Origin: Myxococcales bacterium
GTDB lineage: Bacteria; Myxococcota_A; Polyangia; Polyangiales; Polyangiaceae
DNA: 36,908 nt
NCBI GenBank assembly: GCA_003153495.1
Contig: PLYU01000289.1
Location: 1-36,908 of the forward strand
Reading direction: 5' to 3'
Below are positions 7,843 to 16,335 of the stretch, one piece after another. The position numbers and the translations under genes were made by a program. The notes under the pieces are model-generated. The model saw only the letters and a list, made by a program, of their open reading frames with translations, did no database searches and was not told the DNA's origin. The stretch's first letter is position 1, and each line of letters opens with the position of its first letter.

Positions 7843-7995
7843 TCACGCTGCACTCCGCAGGTCGCGTCGCTCGGACAGCTTCTTCGATGCGTCCAGCGGA
7901 GGCCCCGACGACGACCCGGAGCCATTGCTCGTGCCACAGGCCATGGGAAGGGCGACGGAGACGGCGGCAGCGAGGAACGTGGATCCGATTCGCAT
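7843..7995 (-). pseudogene. Truncated lipoprotein
   Basis: ATG 7995 opens MRIGSTFLAAAVSVALPMAC, a lipoprotein signal peptide, followed by GTSNGSGSSSG, the Ser/Gly linker common in myxobacterial lipoproteins. Only about 17 more residues follow (DASKKLSERRDLRSAA) before the stop. In such families the KKLSE motif normally begins a 100-200-residue domain. A neighbouring frame on the same strand reads CPSDATCGVQRDPDDVLRVG, which may belong to the lost part, so a frameshift near 7870 is likely. It could also be a genuine 50-residue lipopeptide, but truncation is more likely. Confidence 0.5.
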
Positions 7996-8020
7996 TTCGA
8001 CCCCCGACGCAGGGTAGCTC

Positions 8021-8449
8021 TCACGAAGCCAGGCGTTTGCCCATGCTGACGCGCTCTTCGACGGCGTACCCCAGCCGCGCGTAGAACGCGACGACGGACG
8101 CATTCGACGCAAGCACCTGCAGGTTGACCTTCGAACAGCCCAGAGTCTCGAGCGCGGCTTCGACGTGCCGCACGAGGGCGGTCCCGATGCCGAGCCTTCG
8201 CAGGTCCGGGCGAACGGCCACCGTGTATAGCCATCCCCGGTGCCCGTCGAAGCCGCCCATCGCCGTTCCGACGACGGCCCCTTCAGATACTGCGACGAAG
8301 AAGAGGTCGGGCTGGGTTGCGAGCTTCTTGGCGATCACGGACCGGGGTTCGTTCCACGGTGCCGGATCCGGGAAGGCGTCGCGCCACAGAGCCATCACGG
8401 CGCTCTCGTCGTCCGGCCGGTACACGCGAACCTCCGTTCTGGTGGACAT
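8021..8449 (-). CDS. YpeA-like GNAT acetyltransferase
   Basis: The 142-residue protein from ATG 8449 matches the YpeA type of GNAT enzymes. It has VRVYRPDDESAVMALWRDAF, the VVGTAMGGFDGHRGWLYTVA strand, VRPDLRRLGIGTALV (acetyl-CoA loop R-x-x-G-I-G), LGCSKVNLQVLASNASVVAF and the end YARLGYAVEERVSMGKRL. The family acetylates an unknown amine and its size is usually 140-150 residues. The frame is open 11 codons further to TTG 8482, but MSTRTEVRV is the natural start. It stands alone between the lipoprotein remnant and the exporter operon. Confidence 0.85.
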   Translation of the reverse strand: MSTRTEVRVYRPDDESAVMALWRDAFPDPAPWNEPRSVIAKKLATQPDLFFVAVSEGAVVGTAMGGFDGHRGWLYTVAVRPDLRRLGIGTALVRHVEAALETLGCSKVNLQVLASNASVVAFYARLGYAVEERVSMGKRLAS

Positions 8450-8536
8450 GGACCTTGAAGTTAGCGCGATGCGGTTCAACAAGAGATCCCACGAAGTCCC
8501 CCCGCCTACTATGCCTTACCCTCGATGAGCCGCCGC

Positions 8537-9655
8537 TCAGAGCATCCGCTTCATCGTCGCCGTCGAGAGAAGCAACATCGCTCCGGTGAAGCACGCCAGG
8601 AACGTGACGTGCCCGGTCGCCGCGGCGAGGTCGCCGCCGCGGAAGAGCACGGCCTTGAGCGCCGCGACGGCGTGCGTCTCCGGGTTGACCCGCGAGAAGG
8701 CGCGCAGCCACGCGGGGAAGCTCTGGACGGGGTAGAGCGCGCCGCTCGGGAAGAACAGGATGATGTTCAAGAAGCCGTTGACCGCGCCGACGATGCGCGG
8801 GTGGGCCGCCCGTCCCAGGAGGACCATAGTCATCGCGAGCATGCCTAGCGCCGTCAGCACCACCACGGTCGCCACGACCGCGTACGCCCAGGGGCCTCCA
8901 TGGATGCGAACGCCCGTGGCGAGCATGCCGATGGCCAGCACGATCGTGCTGGTGGCGCACGTGATGGTGGTGCCGCTGAGCAGGACACCCAGGTTGATGT
9001 GCAGCCGCCGCAGAGGGGTCGACAGATACGCCTCTTGCACGCCCAAGAAGCGGTCCATCACCATGTTGAACGCGCCGGCAATCATCGTGGCCATGAAGAT
9101 CGACATCACCACCACGCCCGGAATGAGCGAGGCGTCGTAGTCGACCCGCGGGTAGATCTCTTCCGAGCGAACCTCGGCCTGCCCCAGGTGGGTCTCGTAA
9201 CGGGCCAGCGGCTGACGGATCGCTGAGAGCGCCGACTGCACGGCGAACTCGACCGCGCTGGCCGCGATGCCGTCGACGTTGTCGACGAAGAGCCCCGGCG
9301 TCGCGGCAACGCCTCGCTCCAGGTCCGACGAGAAGTGCGGCGGTACGACCAGCACGCCCGACAGCGCGCCGGCACGCAGGTCGTGCATGGCGACGTCGAC
9401 GTTGTCGGCGCGGACCAGCTTGATCGTCGCGGGCCCGTGCTCGATCGCCTGCAGCGCGCCGAGCAGCCGGCGCGTCTCGGGTCCCTGGTCCTCGGCCACG
9501 ACGCCCAACGGAAGCCCCGTCAGGGGGCCCTGCAGCGAGTTGCCCAGGATCAGCAGGTACACCAGCGGCAAGAGGATCGCCGTGAGCAGCGTCATCGGAT
9601 TGCGGACCATGCGCAAGAGGTCGCGCTCCCACACAGCCCAGATCTTGCCCATCAT
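8537..9655 (-). CDS. ABC-2 type transporter permease (exporter)
   Basis: A 372-residue inner-membrane permease of the ABC-2/YhhJ-YbhS type. One helix lies near the N-terminus (NPMTLLTAILLPLVYLLILG). A large periplasmic loop of about 140 residues follows, then five or so helices from GVVVMSIFMATMIAGAFNMV to the C-terminus. The conserved FxxPSGALYPVQSFPAWL loop precedes the last helices. The ATG overlaps the stop of the ATPase gene (ATGA, 9652-9655), so the products are made as a set. It probably dimerises and works with the ATPase and the HlyD-type adaptor to export a drug or lipid. Confidence 0.88.
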   Translation of the reverse strand: MMGKIWAVWERDLLRMVRNPMTLLTAILLPLVYLLILGNSLQGPLTGLPLGVVAEDQGPETRRLLGALQAIEHGPATIKLVRADNVDVAMHDLRAGALSGVLVVPPHFSSDLERGVAATPGLFVDNVDGIAASAVEFAVQSALSAIRQPLARYETHLGQAEVRSEEIYPRVDYDASLIPGVVVMSIFMATMIAGAFNMVMDRFLGVQEAYLSTPLRRLHINLGVLLSGTTITCATSTIVLAIGMLATGVRIHGGPWAYAVVATVVVLTALGMLAMTMVLLGRAAHPRIVGAVNGFLNIILFFPSGALYPVQSFPAWLRAFSRVNPETHAVAALKAVLFRGGDLAAATGHVTFLACFTGAMLLLSTATMKRML

Positions 9656-10437
9656 CTGCCTCTCCTCGCCGGAGGGCCGCCCTTGGGAGCGCCCTCTTCG
9701 CGCAGCGATCGCCCGGCGAAGTGGATGAAGACGTCCTCGAGGTTGCGGCTGCCCGGAACCAGCTCCTTCAGCTCGGCAATGGTGCCCAGCGCGACGATGC
9801 GGCCGGCGTCGACGATGGCTACCCGGCCGCAGAGGGCTTCGGCTTCCTCGAGATAATGGGTGGTCAGCGAGATGGTCAGCGAGTCGCCCTTGCGAAGGTC
9901 GCGCAAGATATCCCAGATGACGAGGCGGCTCTGAGGATCCAGGCCGATGGTCGGCTCGTCGAGGAAGAGCACGCGCGGTTTGTGAATGAGCCCGCGCACG
10001 ATCTCGAGCCGCCTGCGCATCCCGCCCGAGAACTTCGAGACGAGCTCCTTGCGCCTTTCCCATAGCCCGGTACGCGTGAGAAGCTCCTCGATGCGTACCC
10101 GTCGAGCGCCACGGTCGACGCCGAAGTAGCGGGCGTAGATGTCCATGTTCTCGTAGGCGGTCAGGTCGAGATCCGACGTGAGCGCCTGGGGAACCACGCC
10201 CAGGACTTGCCGGACGCCGTCCGGATCGGTGCGGACATCGACGCCGGCGATGCGTGCCTCGCCCGACGTGATGGCGAGCAGGCCGGTCAGCATGCGCACG
10301 AGCGTGGTCTTGCCGGCGCCGTTCGGGCCGAGCAGCCCGAAGAGCTCACCTTCTTCGACGCGCAGGTCCACGGCGTCGACCGCCGTGAAGGCCCCGAATC
10401 GCTTGGTCAGCGCCCGCGCCTCGATGGCGGGCGTCAT
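9652..10437 (-). CDS. ABC exporter ATP-binding protein
   Basis: From ATG 10437 the protein has 261 residues, normal for an ABC-2 exporter ATPase. Walker A is GPNGAGKTT (residues 37-45), the Q-loop is VVPQ (81-84), the signature is KFSGGMRRRLEI (135-146), Walker B is VLFLDEPTIGLD (156-167), and the switch His is in SLTTHYLEEAE (194). The Arg-rich C-terminal tail (GGPPARRGR) is unusual but short. The start overlaps the stop of the HlyD gene by 4 bases. Order and coupling match YbhG-YbhF-YbhS/R systems. The longer open frame to 10806 only reflects an antisense-rich GC context. Confidence 0.92.
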   Translation of the reverse strand: MTPAIEARALTKRFGAFTAVDAVDLRVEEGELFGLLGPNGAGKTTLVRMLTGLLAITSGEARIAGVDVRTDPDGVRQVLGVVPQALTSDLDLTAYENMDIYARYFGVDRGARRVRIEELLTRTGLWERRKELVSKFSGGMRRRLEIVRGLIHKPRVLFLDEPTIGLDPQSRLVIWDILRDLRKGDSLTISLTTHYLEEAEALCGRVAIVDAGRIVALGTIAELKELVPGSRNLEDVFIHFAGRSLREEGAPKGGPPARRGR

Positions 10438-11474
10438 GGCGCCTGCGCGCCGGATGGGCCAGAAGCGCCGGGCGGACGAGAGGCGGGAGCCGGGCCCATG
10501 GCGAGGCGAACTTCGGCGGTCATGCCGGGCCGCAGCGTCTCGGGCGGATCGTCGAAGGCGATCCGCACGAGGAAGGTGCGCACGTCGGGTCGGCCACGCC
10601 TGACGTCGCGATCGAGAGCGAAGTCGCCTTCGGCCCCGATCTGGGCAACGTGCCCGCGAAACATCCGGCCGGGCAGCGCCACGACGCGGACCGTCGCCGC
10701 CGCGCCCAGGCTCAGCGACGCGAACTGGGTCTCCTCGACGTCCAGGCGCACCCACGGCCGCGACGTGTCTTCGACGGTGACGACCGCCGTGCCCGGCGCC
10801 GCCCACTCGCCATCCTCGAGGTTGCGCGACACCACCGCCCCATCGAACGGCGCGACGATATGGGTCTCCGCGAGGCGCGCCTTCGCGAGCAGGAGAGACG
10901 CCTCGCTGCTGCGCAGCCCCGCGCGCGCGTTGCTGATGGCGGCGAGCGAAGCGGAGACTCTCCCCTGGGTCGAGGCCTTCGCGGCCACGAGCGAGTCCAC
11001 CGTGGCTTCGGCCTCGAGCAGGCGAGCGCGCGCCGCGTCGAGGTCCGAGGCGGAGACCGAGTTGCTCGCCACGAGCTGCTCCGCGCGGTTGAAATCGAGG
11101 CGTGCTTGCTCGAGCGCAGCCCGGGCCTTGGCGATGTCCGCACCTGCCCCTCTCACCGAAGGCACCGTGGCATCGAGGTTCGCCTGCGCTTCCTTGAGCG
11201 CCTGCCTCGCGCGGTCCACGTTGGCCTCGGCCTCCGCGAGGCTCGCCTCGTACTCGCTGGATTCGAGCTGGGCCAGCAGGTCGCCCTTCTTCACGCGGTC
11301 TCCCTCGCGCACGGGGATGCTCACGACCTTGCCCGCGAGCTGACTGGCGACCGCCGACACCGGAGCGTCGACGAAGCCAGCATACGGTAGGGGTGCGGGC
11401 GAGGAGCAGCCCAGCGCGAGAAGGAGCAGGTAGCTGCCTGGAGAACGCACCATCGGTGGAGCAGCATACGTCAT
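10434..11474 (-). CDS. HlyD-family membrane fusion protein (lipoprotein-like)
   Basis: A periplasmic adaptor for the downstream ABC exporter. From ATG 11474, which has GGAGGAG some 10 bases upstream, the N-terminus contains a hydrophobic segment SYLLLLALGC that could be a lipoprotein signal. It then has the lipoyl half-motif (GKVVSIPVREGDRVKKGDLL), an alpha-helical hairpin of about 130 residues with many Ala/Glu/Arg, the second lipoyl half (IVAPFDGAVVSRNLEDGEWA) and beta-barrel domains ending in LRPGMTAEVRLA. ATG 11453 is another possible start. It is the first gene of a three-gene operon in which each junction overlaps by 4 bases. Confidence 0.88.
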   Translation of the reverse strand: MTYAAPPMVRSPGSYLLLLALGCSSPAPLPYAGFVDAPVSAVASQLAGKVVSIPVREGDRVKKGDLLAQLESSEYEASLAEAEANVDRARQALKEAQANLDATVPSVRGAGADIAKARAALEQARLDFNRAEQLVASNSVSASDLDAARARLLEAEATVDSLVAAKASTQGRVSASLAAISNARAGLRSSEASLLLAKARLAETHIVAPFDGAVVSRNLEDGEWAAPGTAVVTVEDTSRPWVRLDVEETQFASLSLGAAATVRVVALPGRMFRGHVAQIGAEGDFALDRDVRRGRPDVRTFLVRIAFDDPPETLRPGMTAEVRLAMGPAPASRPPGASGPSGAQAP

Positions 11475-11584
11475 GCCCTTGGCGCTCCTCCGGGGAAGCA
11501 GCGGCAACATCGTACGCCTCTGCAAGCGCCTGCGAGCGGGGAACGCGCGCCCCGATTCGTGCTTACGCTACTACCGGCAGGACC

Positions 11585-13807
11585 ATGAAGATCGCCGACA
11601 AGCTGCTCGGAGTGTTCGGGTGCTCGCGTTCATTCGACGAGCTGCTCGGCTTCGCGGTCGCGAACATCGCGCACGAGATGGCGGCGGACTCGTGCTCCAT
11701 CTTTCTCTTCGACCCGAGCACGCGAAGCTTGCAGCTCAGGGCCTCTTCCGGGCAGCCTGCGGGGCACGCCACTGCTGCGCTGGCGGCAGCAGAAGGGCTC
11801 GCCGGAACGGCGCTCACCCAGATGCTCCCCGAGACGAAGGACCACGACTCCGGCTCGGTGCTCGCCGTCCCGATGGCGCTGCGTGGTCAGCCGATCGGAG
11901 CCATCGTGGTGCAGACCACGCAGCGGGGACCGTACACGGCCGAGCAGATCCAGGTGCTCTTCGAAGTAGCCTCGCAGATGGTCGGGATCGTCGAGAACGC
12001 GCGCGTGTTCAAGACTCTGGCGGGCGGCAAGGACCTCGAGAAGAAGCCGGGGGGCCCGGAAGGACGCGGCGAACGGCACGACGGTGAGCAGGTCCTGCAC
12101 GGCGTCGCGGCCTCCCCCGGGATCGCCATCGGCAGGGCGGTGTTGCGTCGTGCCTACGCGAAGCAGCCCGCGCAGCAGCCCAGCGGACCGCACGACGACG
12201 CGGCGGAGCGAGTTCGCGTCCGCGACGCCTTCGAGAAGACGCGCAACGACGTCGCGCGGATCCGGGACGCAGCGGCCCGCGATCTGGGCGAAGAGCACGC
12301 GCTCATCTTCACCTCGCACCTGGTGATGCTCGGCGATCCTGCGCTTCACGAGCGGATCGAGGAGGTCGTCGCGTCGGGACTGGCGGCGCCGGCCGCCATC
12401 GACGCGGCGCTGGGCGAGTTCGCCGATCGGCTCCGGACGGTTGGCGATCCTTACCTCCAGGATCGCGTGGAGGACATCGACGACCTCCACAGTCGCCTCG
12501 CAGACCACCTCGTCCTCGACGGACGCGGGGGCTCACTCGGAACGCAGATCGTCGTCAGTCCGCACGTCGCGCCGTCGCTCGTGATGGAGACGAAGGCGCA
12601 GGGAGCGCACGGGATCGTCGCGGAGCTGGGGGGAACGACGTCGCACGGCGTGCTTCTAGCGCGCTCGCTCGGTATCCCGGCGGTCACGGGCGTCGACGAC
12701 ATCGTCCGCCGGATCGATCCAGGCGACGTGGTCGTCGTGGACGGAAGCGCCGGCATCGTGGTCGTGCGACCGACGCCGGAGACCCTCGCGCGCTTCGAGA
12801 AGCGCGCGCAGGACGTCGAGCGGCTCCGGACGGAGTTCGCGAAATACCGGCACGTCCCGGCGCGGACGGCTGACGGCGTGGACGTCTCGATCCTGTCGAA
12901 CGTGGCGTTCGGGGCGGACCTGGCGCTCGCGAAGGAGAACGGGGCCGAAGGCGTGGGCCTCTACCGCACCGAGTTCCCCTTCATCGTGCGTGGTGGCTTC
13001 CCCACACGCGACGAGCAGGTGCGGATCTACCGCAAGGCGTACGACGCGTTCCCGCAGGGGCCGATCAACTTCCGGATCCTCGATCTGGCTGGCGACAAGT
13101 TCGTCTCGACGCGCGGAGCCGCGGCAGCGCGGGGGGCGTTTCACGGTTATCGATCGATTCGCGTGCTCTTCGACTATCCGCACGTGCTTCGCGATCAGGT
13201 GCAAGCCTTTGCGCTCGCGGCAGGACGCCGACCCTTGCGCATCCTCGTTCCGATGGTGAGCTCGGTGGACGAGCTCCTCCGGGTCAAGCAGATGACCCTG
13301 GAAGCCATCGAGCAGGTCGTCGAGCCTGGCGCCCGGGGCACGCTGCAGTTCGGCGCGATGATCGAGCTTGCGGCAGCGGTGGAGATCACGGCCGACCTGG
13401 CCGCGCACGTCGACTTCTTCTCCATCGGCACCAACGATCTGATCCAGTACACGCTGGTCATCGACCGGGAGGACCCGCGGATGACATCGGTCAACGATGC
13501 ATATCATCCGGCCATCCTCCGGATCATCCGGCGCGTGATCTCGGCGGCGCACCACGCCCACAAGCCGGTGACCGTCTGCGGCGAGATGGCCGCTCGCGCG
13601 GATCTCGCCCTCGCGCTCGTGGCGCTCGGGGCCGATGCGCTGAGCGTGGCGGCTCCGGAGATCCCCGGACTGAAGCGGTCGCTGGCCAGGGCGAGCATCG
13701 GCCCGCTGGCTGAGCAGATCGATCGCGTCCTTGCATGCCCGGACGGGCTCGCACTTCAGGCAGCTCTGCGCGAAGCGGTCACGGCGCGAGCAGAAGACAC
13801 TGCATGA
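11585..13807 (+). CDS. ptsP: PtsP: GAF-domain phosphoenolpyruvate-protein phosphotransferase
   Basis: A 740-residue enzyme I of the nitrogen-type phosphotransferase system; it takes phosphate from PEP and passes it to an HPr/NPr. Residues 1-145 are a GAF sensor domain (ADSCSIFLFDPSTRSLQLRA, VLAVPMALRGQPIGAIVVQ). After a charged linker come the HPr-binding helices (170-310) and the phosphohistidine block GGTTSHGVLLAR with His354. The PEP-binding barrel follows, with LYRTEFPF, GTNDLIQYT and VCGEMAAR, whose Cys is the catalytic acid. The signature MIEVPAA reads MIELAAA. ATG 11585 follows GGA, and the frame is open further upstream over the HlyD start. No ptsH or ptsN is in the window, so the partners lie elsewhere. 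Confidence 0.9.
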   Translation: MKIADKLLGVFGCSRSFDELLGFAVANIAHEMAADSCSIFLFDPSTRSLQLRASSGQPAGHATAALAAAEGLAGTALTQMLPETKDHDSGSVLAVPMALRGQPIGAIVVQTTQRGPYTAEQIQVLFEVASQMVGIVENARVFKTLAGGKDLEKKPGGPEGRGERHDGEQVLHGVAASPGIAIGRAVLRRAYAKQPAQQPSGPHDDAAERVRVRDAFEKTRNDVARIRDAAARDLGEEHALIFTSHLVMLGDPALHERIEEVVASGLAAPAAIDAALGEFADRLRTVGDPYLQDRVEDIDDLHSRLADHLVLDGRGGSLGTQIVVSPHVAPSLVMETKAQGAHGIVAELGGTTSHGVLLARSLGIPAVTGVDDIVRRIDPGDVVVVDGSAGIVVVRPTPETLARFEKRAQDVERLRTEFAKYRHVPARTADGVDVSILSNVAFGADLALAKENGAEGVGLYRTEFPFIVRGGFPTRDEQVRIYRKAYDAFPQGPINFRILDLAGDKFVSTRGAAAARGAFHGYRSIRVLFDYPHVLRDQVQAFALAAGRRPLRILVPMVSSVDELLRVKQMTLEAIEQVVEPGARGTLQFGAMIELAAAVEITADLAAHVDFFSIGTNDLIQYTLVIDREDPRMTSVNDAYHPAILRIIRRVISAAHHAHKPVTVCGEMAARADLALALVALGADALSVAAPEIPGLKRSLARASIGPLAEQIDRVLACPDGLALQAALREAVTARAEDTA

Positions 13808-13921
13808 GCGTCGGGCTCAGGTCCTCATTAGCAGAGACCCCTCGCGATGAGCCCTGGTCACCCGGCGACGCCGCGTCGTCACACCGGGAGGGGCGCATCT
13901 TCACCGCTCAGTGACCATAGT

Positions 13922-13938
13922 CGTCTGTGGGACAGACG
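13922..13938. terminator. Short stem-loop between convergent genes
   Basis: CGTCTGT and ACAGACG form a perfect 7-base-pair stem with a 3-base loop, placed between the convergent ptsP end (13807) and the stop of the next leftward gene (13969). There is no U-tract on either side, so a classical intrinsic terminator is doubtful. The place suits a shared transcription barrier or RNA end. Confidence 0.3.
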
Positions 13939-13968
13939 TGCTGCGGAAGCGGGGACCGCTCGACCCGC

Positions 13969-14331
13969 TCAGACCAGCATGTGCTCGGTACGCCCGGCGC
14001 CCAGCAGGATGTCGATCTCACGCTGCGAGCGCGACGTCTCGAGCAGGACGCGGACGCGGTCGACGTGCGGTGCTCGCTCGAACGAGAGCGTCACGCACCC
14101 GTCGCCGTTCGGCGGCCCGTCGAAGTGCACGAAGCCGGTCGGATCGATCACCTTCACCCAGGCGCCTTCGGCCGCGCGGCCCCGGAGTCCGCTGGCGACC
14201 ACGAGCAGCAGCGTGCGCGCAGCCGCGGGGACGTGCCGCACGCCGGAGGCCGGAGCCTTCTCCTGCAGGTTCCCGGTATCGGAGGGCAGGACGGGCGAGA
14301 GACCCTGGAGCGTGCGACCGCGCTTTGCCAT
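13969..14331 (-). CDS. Unknown 120-aa protein
   Basis: ATG 14331 gives a 120-residue protein; the frame is open to 14469, but that extension looks unlike a protein. It has no signal peptide. A central block, WVKVIDPTGFVHFDGPPNGD then GCVTLSFERAPHVDRVRVLL, looks like a compact beta-sandwich strand set and ends in ETSRSQREIDILLGAG. I cannot name a family. Its GC-rich codon use is even and there is no frame break, so it is probably a real gene. It stands alone, converging on ptsP. Confidence 0.5.
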   Translation of the reverse strand: MAKRGRTLQGLSPVLPSDTGNLQEKAPASGVRHVPAAARTLLLVVASGLRGRAAEGAWVKVIDPTGFVHFDGPPNGDGCVTLSFERAPHVDRVRVLLETSRSQREIDILLGAGRTEHMLV

Positions 14332-14449
14332 GGTCCGATGGACTGGAGCACCGCCCGGGCCGGAGCGGAAGACACGCACGTAGGTAAGGCACGTCCCATG
14401 AACGTCTCTCGGGCGCCCCGCGCCCCGTCGGCGCACGACCTGAGTAGGC

Positions 14450-14581
14450 TCATTCCACCCGAGCTTCACAAGGCGGGTATCCGCTCACCCCGTGCAAGTC
14501 GGACGGCGCGAGCGCGACATGCGAGACCAGCAACGGGTTCTGCGCCTGCGTCGTCACCGTGCAGTAGAGCCCGGGAGAGCG
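14450..14581 (-). pseudogene. Possible C-terminal remnant in frame behind the MYXO-CTERM stop
   Basis: Directly after the TGA of the MYXO-CTERM gene the same frame stays open for 43 codons: GLYCTVTTQAQNPLLVSHVA then LAPSDLHGVSGYPPCEARVE, then TGA. There is no start codon with a ribosome site. The composition and GC-rich third positions look coding, so this may be the tail of an older gene onto which the present tail was recombined. Chance openness in GC-rich DNA is an equal alternative. Confidence 0.25.
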
Positions 14582-15580
14582 TCACCGGCGACGCGCGCGT
14601 CGTAGCGCGATCAGCGCCAGCGACGCGAGCGCTGCCGACAGCGCCAGCGAAGACCTCCGGTCCGCGTCGACCGCGCGGCATCCGCACCCGCTGCTCGACG
14701 CGCGTTGCCCCCCTGTGCCGGCCGCCCCGCCGTCCCCGTTCGAGCCGCCGTTCCCAGTCGAGCCACCGTCGCCGTTCGAGCGGGCCGCGCCGCCGTCCGT
14801 CCCGCCGCCTGCGTCACCGGCCGACGCTGCGTCGCCGCCAGCGCCGCCGTCGCCGGGGCCAGCGGGGCCTCCGCAGCCTACGGGCTCGTTCGACTCGTCG
14901 ATGCCCTCCGGCCGCACTCCGTAGATGGGGACGGGGCAACCCGTCTCCTGCGCACCGAGATCCGGCGCGGCGCCGCGATAGCCGTCGGTGACGTTCGGGA
15001 GCACCATCCCGTGGTCGATCGCGTCGCTCCCCGCGGCGAGCGTGCCGTCGCCCGGGGTCACCGCGGTCTTGTAGCTCGGCGGAGCCACGAGGCCGCTCGC
15101 GAAGATCGAAGCGCCGAGCACGCGACCGTGGGCCTCGTAGAGCCCCCCGGCCTGGACCGCCGCGAAGCTCCCGTAGTTGTTCCCCGTCGCCCCGGTGCCG
15201 AAGTGAAACTGGCCGTCCGGATACCAGCCGTTCGAGTCGATGGTGTACGTCGGCGGGTCGAGCGGCTGATCCCAGTTCACCGTGCGCCCGCCCGGCGCCG
15301 GCGAAGGGCCCACCCAGATGTTGTTCTCGACGACGAGCTCGCGGGGCGTGGTGCCGTCGAGCACCTGCATCGCATAGGCCGCGCCGACGAAGCTGTTGTT
15401 CAGGAGGAGGACGCCGACCGTCGCGTTGTGCAGCTTGGCCTGCTCGACGGCCGCGTTGAAGACCAGGTTGCGGATGGCGTACGCCGGCCCGCCGAAGATC
15501 GGCTGGAAGCTCAGGGGCATGAACGTGTTGACGTATCGGTTGCGGAAAGCCGGTCCCCCCGGGAGCGCGGAGCGACGCAA
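14582..15580 (-). pseudogene. 5'-truncated beta-helix protein with MYXO-CTERM tail
   Basis: The frame begins in the middle of a right-handed beta-helix (pectin-lyase-like) domain: rungs such as YAIRNLVFNAAVEQAKLHNA, TVGVLLLNNSFVGAAYAMQV and LVVENNIWVGPSP. It continues to SDAIDHGMVLPNVTDGYRGA then PDLGAQE, the usual end of this repeat family. A Gly/Ser/Asp-rich linker follows, then the MYXO-CTERM tail: SSGCGCRAVDADRRS, a hydrophobic helix and RRARRR. This tail sorts proteins to the myxobacterial outer membrane through a CGC-type site. No signal peptide or first half is present. The frame runs open upstream into the Crp gene without an ATG or GTG. The first half was probably lost. Confidence 0.7.
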
Positions 15581-15638
15581 TTCCTGCTCGTGGGCCGCAG
15601 GGTCTGCGCCGGGCTCCCGGCGGCGCTCGAGCCGTCGC

Positions 15639-16307
15639 TCAGACGGCCTCGAGGCGAGTGCGGTCGAGGAGGCGAATGCCGTCGCGCCCGTGCTGGATCG
15701 CTCCGCTGCCCTCGAGAAGCCCGAGCGCGCGGCAGACCGACTCGTGCCGCAGGGCCATCAGCGCCGCGAGATCGCGCTGCTGCAGAGCGGCCGGAATCGT
15801 GTCGAGGCGGCGCGGGGGCGTGAGCGTGTCCGCCAGGGCGCACAGGGCCGCCGCCACGCGGCCCAGGGCCGTCGCGCGGCTCCGTGCGTCGGCCAGCCGC
15901 TCCACGCGGTCGAGCGCCGAGGCGTGGAGTGCGAGCATCTCCGACGACGTGGGAGCCCCGGCGTCGACGGCCGCTCGAAGCGGCTCCCTGGGGCAGAGAC
16001 ACAGCATGGTATCGCCGGCGGCGTACGCCGAGCTGCTCGGGTCATTGGCGTCCCCGAGCGGGAGCAACCCGCCGGCCCCCACGGCGTCGATGGCCGTGGC
16101 GCCGCCGCGCGCGTCGGTGCGCTGGCGCACGACGACTCCGCGCCGCACCAGGGCCATGCCGTAGGTCACCAGCCAGTCGACGGGGAAGGGCTGCCGCGCA
16201 CCCAGCGCGATGCAACGGAAGGCGCACGCGCTGCCGTCCGAGACGAGGCTGGCGAAGACGCTGTTCCGCGTCGCGGGGCAGTCGGGACAGACGGCGAGGC
16301 GCACCAC
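15639..16307 (-). CDS. Crp/Fnr-family transcription regulator with N-terminal Cys cluster
   Basis: A 222-residue regulator. The C-terminus (172-222) is a Crp-type winged helix: ALQQRDLAALMALRHESVCR, then ALGLLEGSGAI and GIRLLDR. The middle fits a cyclic-nucleotide-binding-like barrel plus dimer helix. The first 35 residues have four cysteines (C7-x2-C10-x17-C28-x3-C32), and a further pair occurs at 103/105. FNR proteins bind an Fe-S cluster with N-terminal cysteines, so an oxygen or redox sensor is plausible, but the spacing differs from E. coli FNR. GTG 16307 (or 16304) is the start. It lies 28 bases behind the acyl-CoA dehydrogenase gene and is probably the last gene of the FAAL operon. Confidence 0.7.
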   Translation of the reverse strand: MVRLAVCPDCPATRNSVFASLVSDGSACAFRCIALGARQPFPVDWLVTYGMALVRRGVVVRQRTDARGGATAIDAVGAGGLLPLGDANDPSSSAYAAGDTMLCLCPREPLRAAVDAGAPTSSEMLALHASALDRVERLADARSRATALGRVAAALCALADTLTPPRRLDTIPAALQQRDLAALMALRHESVCRALGLLEGSGAIQHGRDGIRLLDRTRLEAV

Positions 16308-16335
16308 ACCTTCGCTGCTGCAAGAAGAGGACCAC

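Noticed and set aside
10438-10806. N-terminal extension of the ABC ATPase
   Set aside because: It is Arg/Gly-rich and antisense-like. ATG 10437 overlaps the HlyD stop and gives the normal ATPase start.
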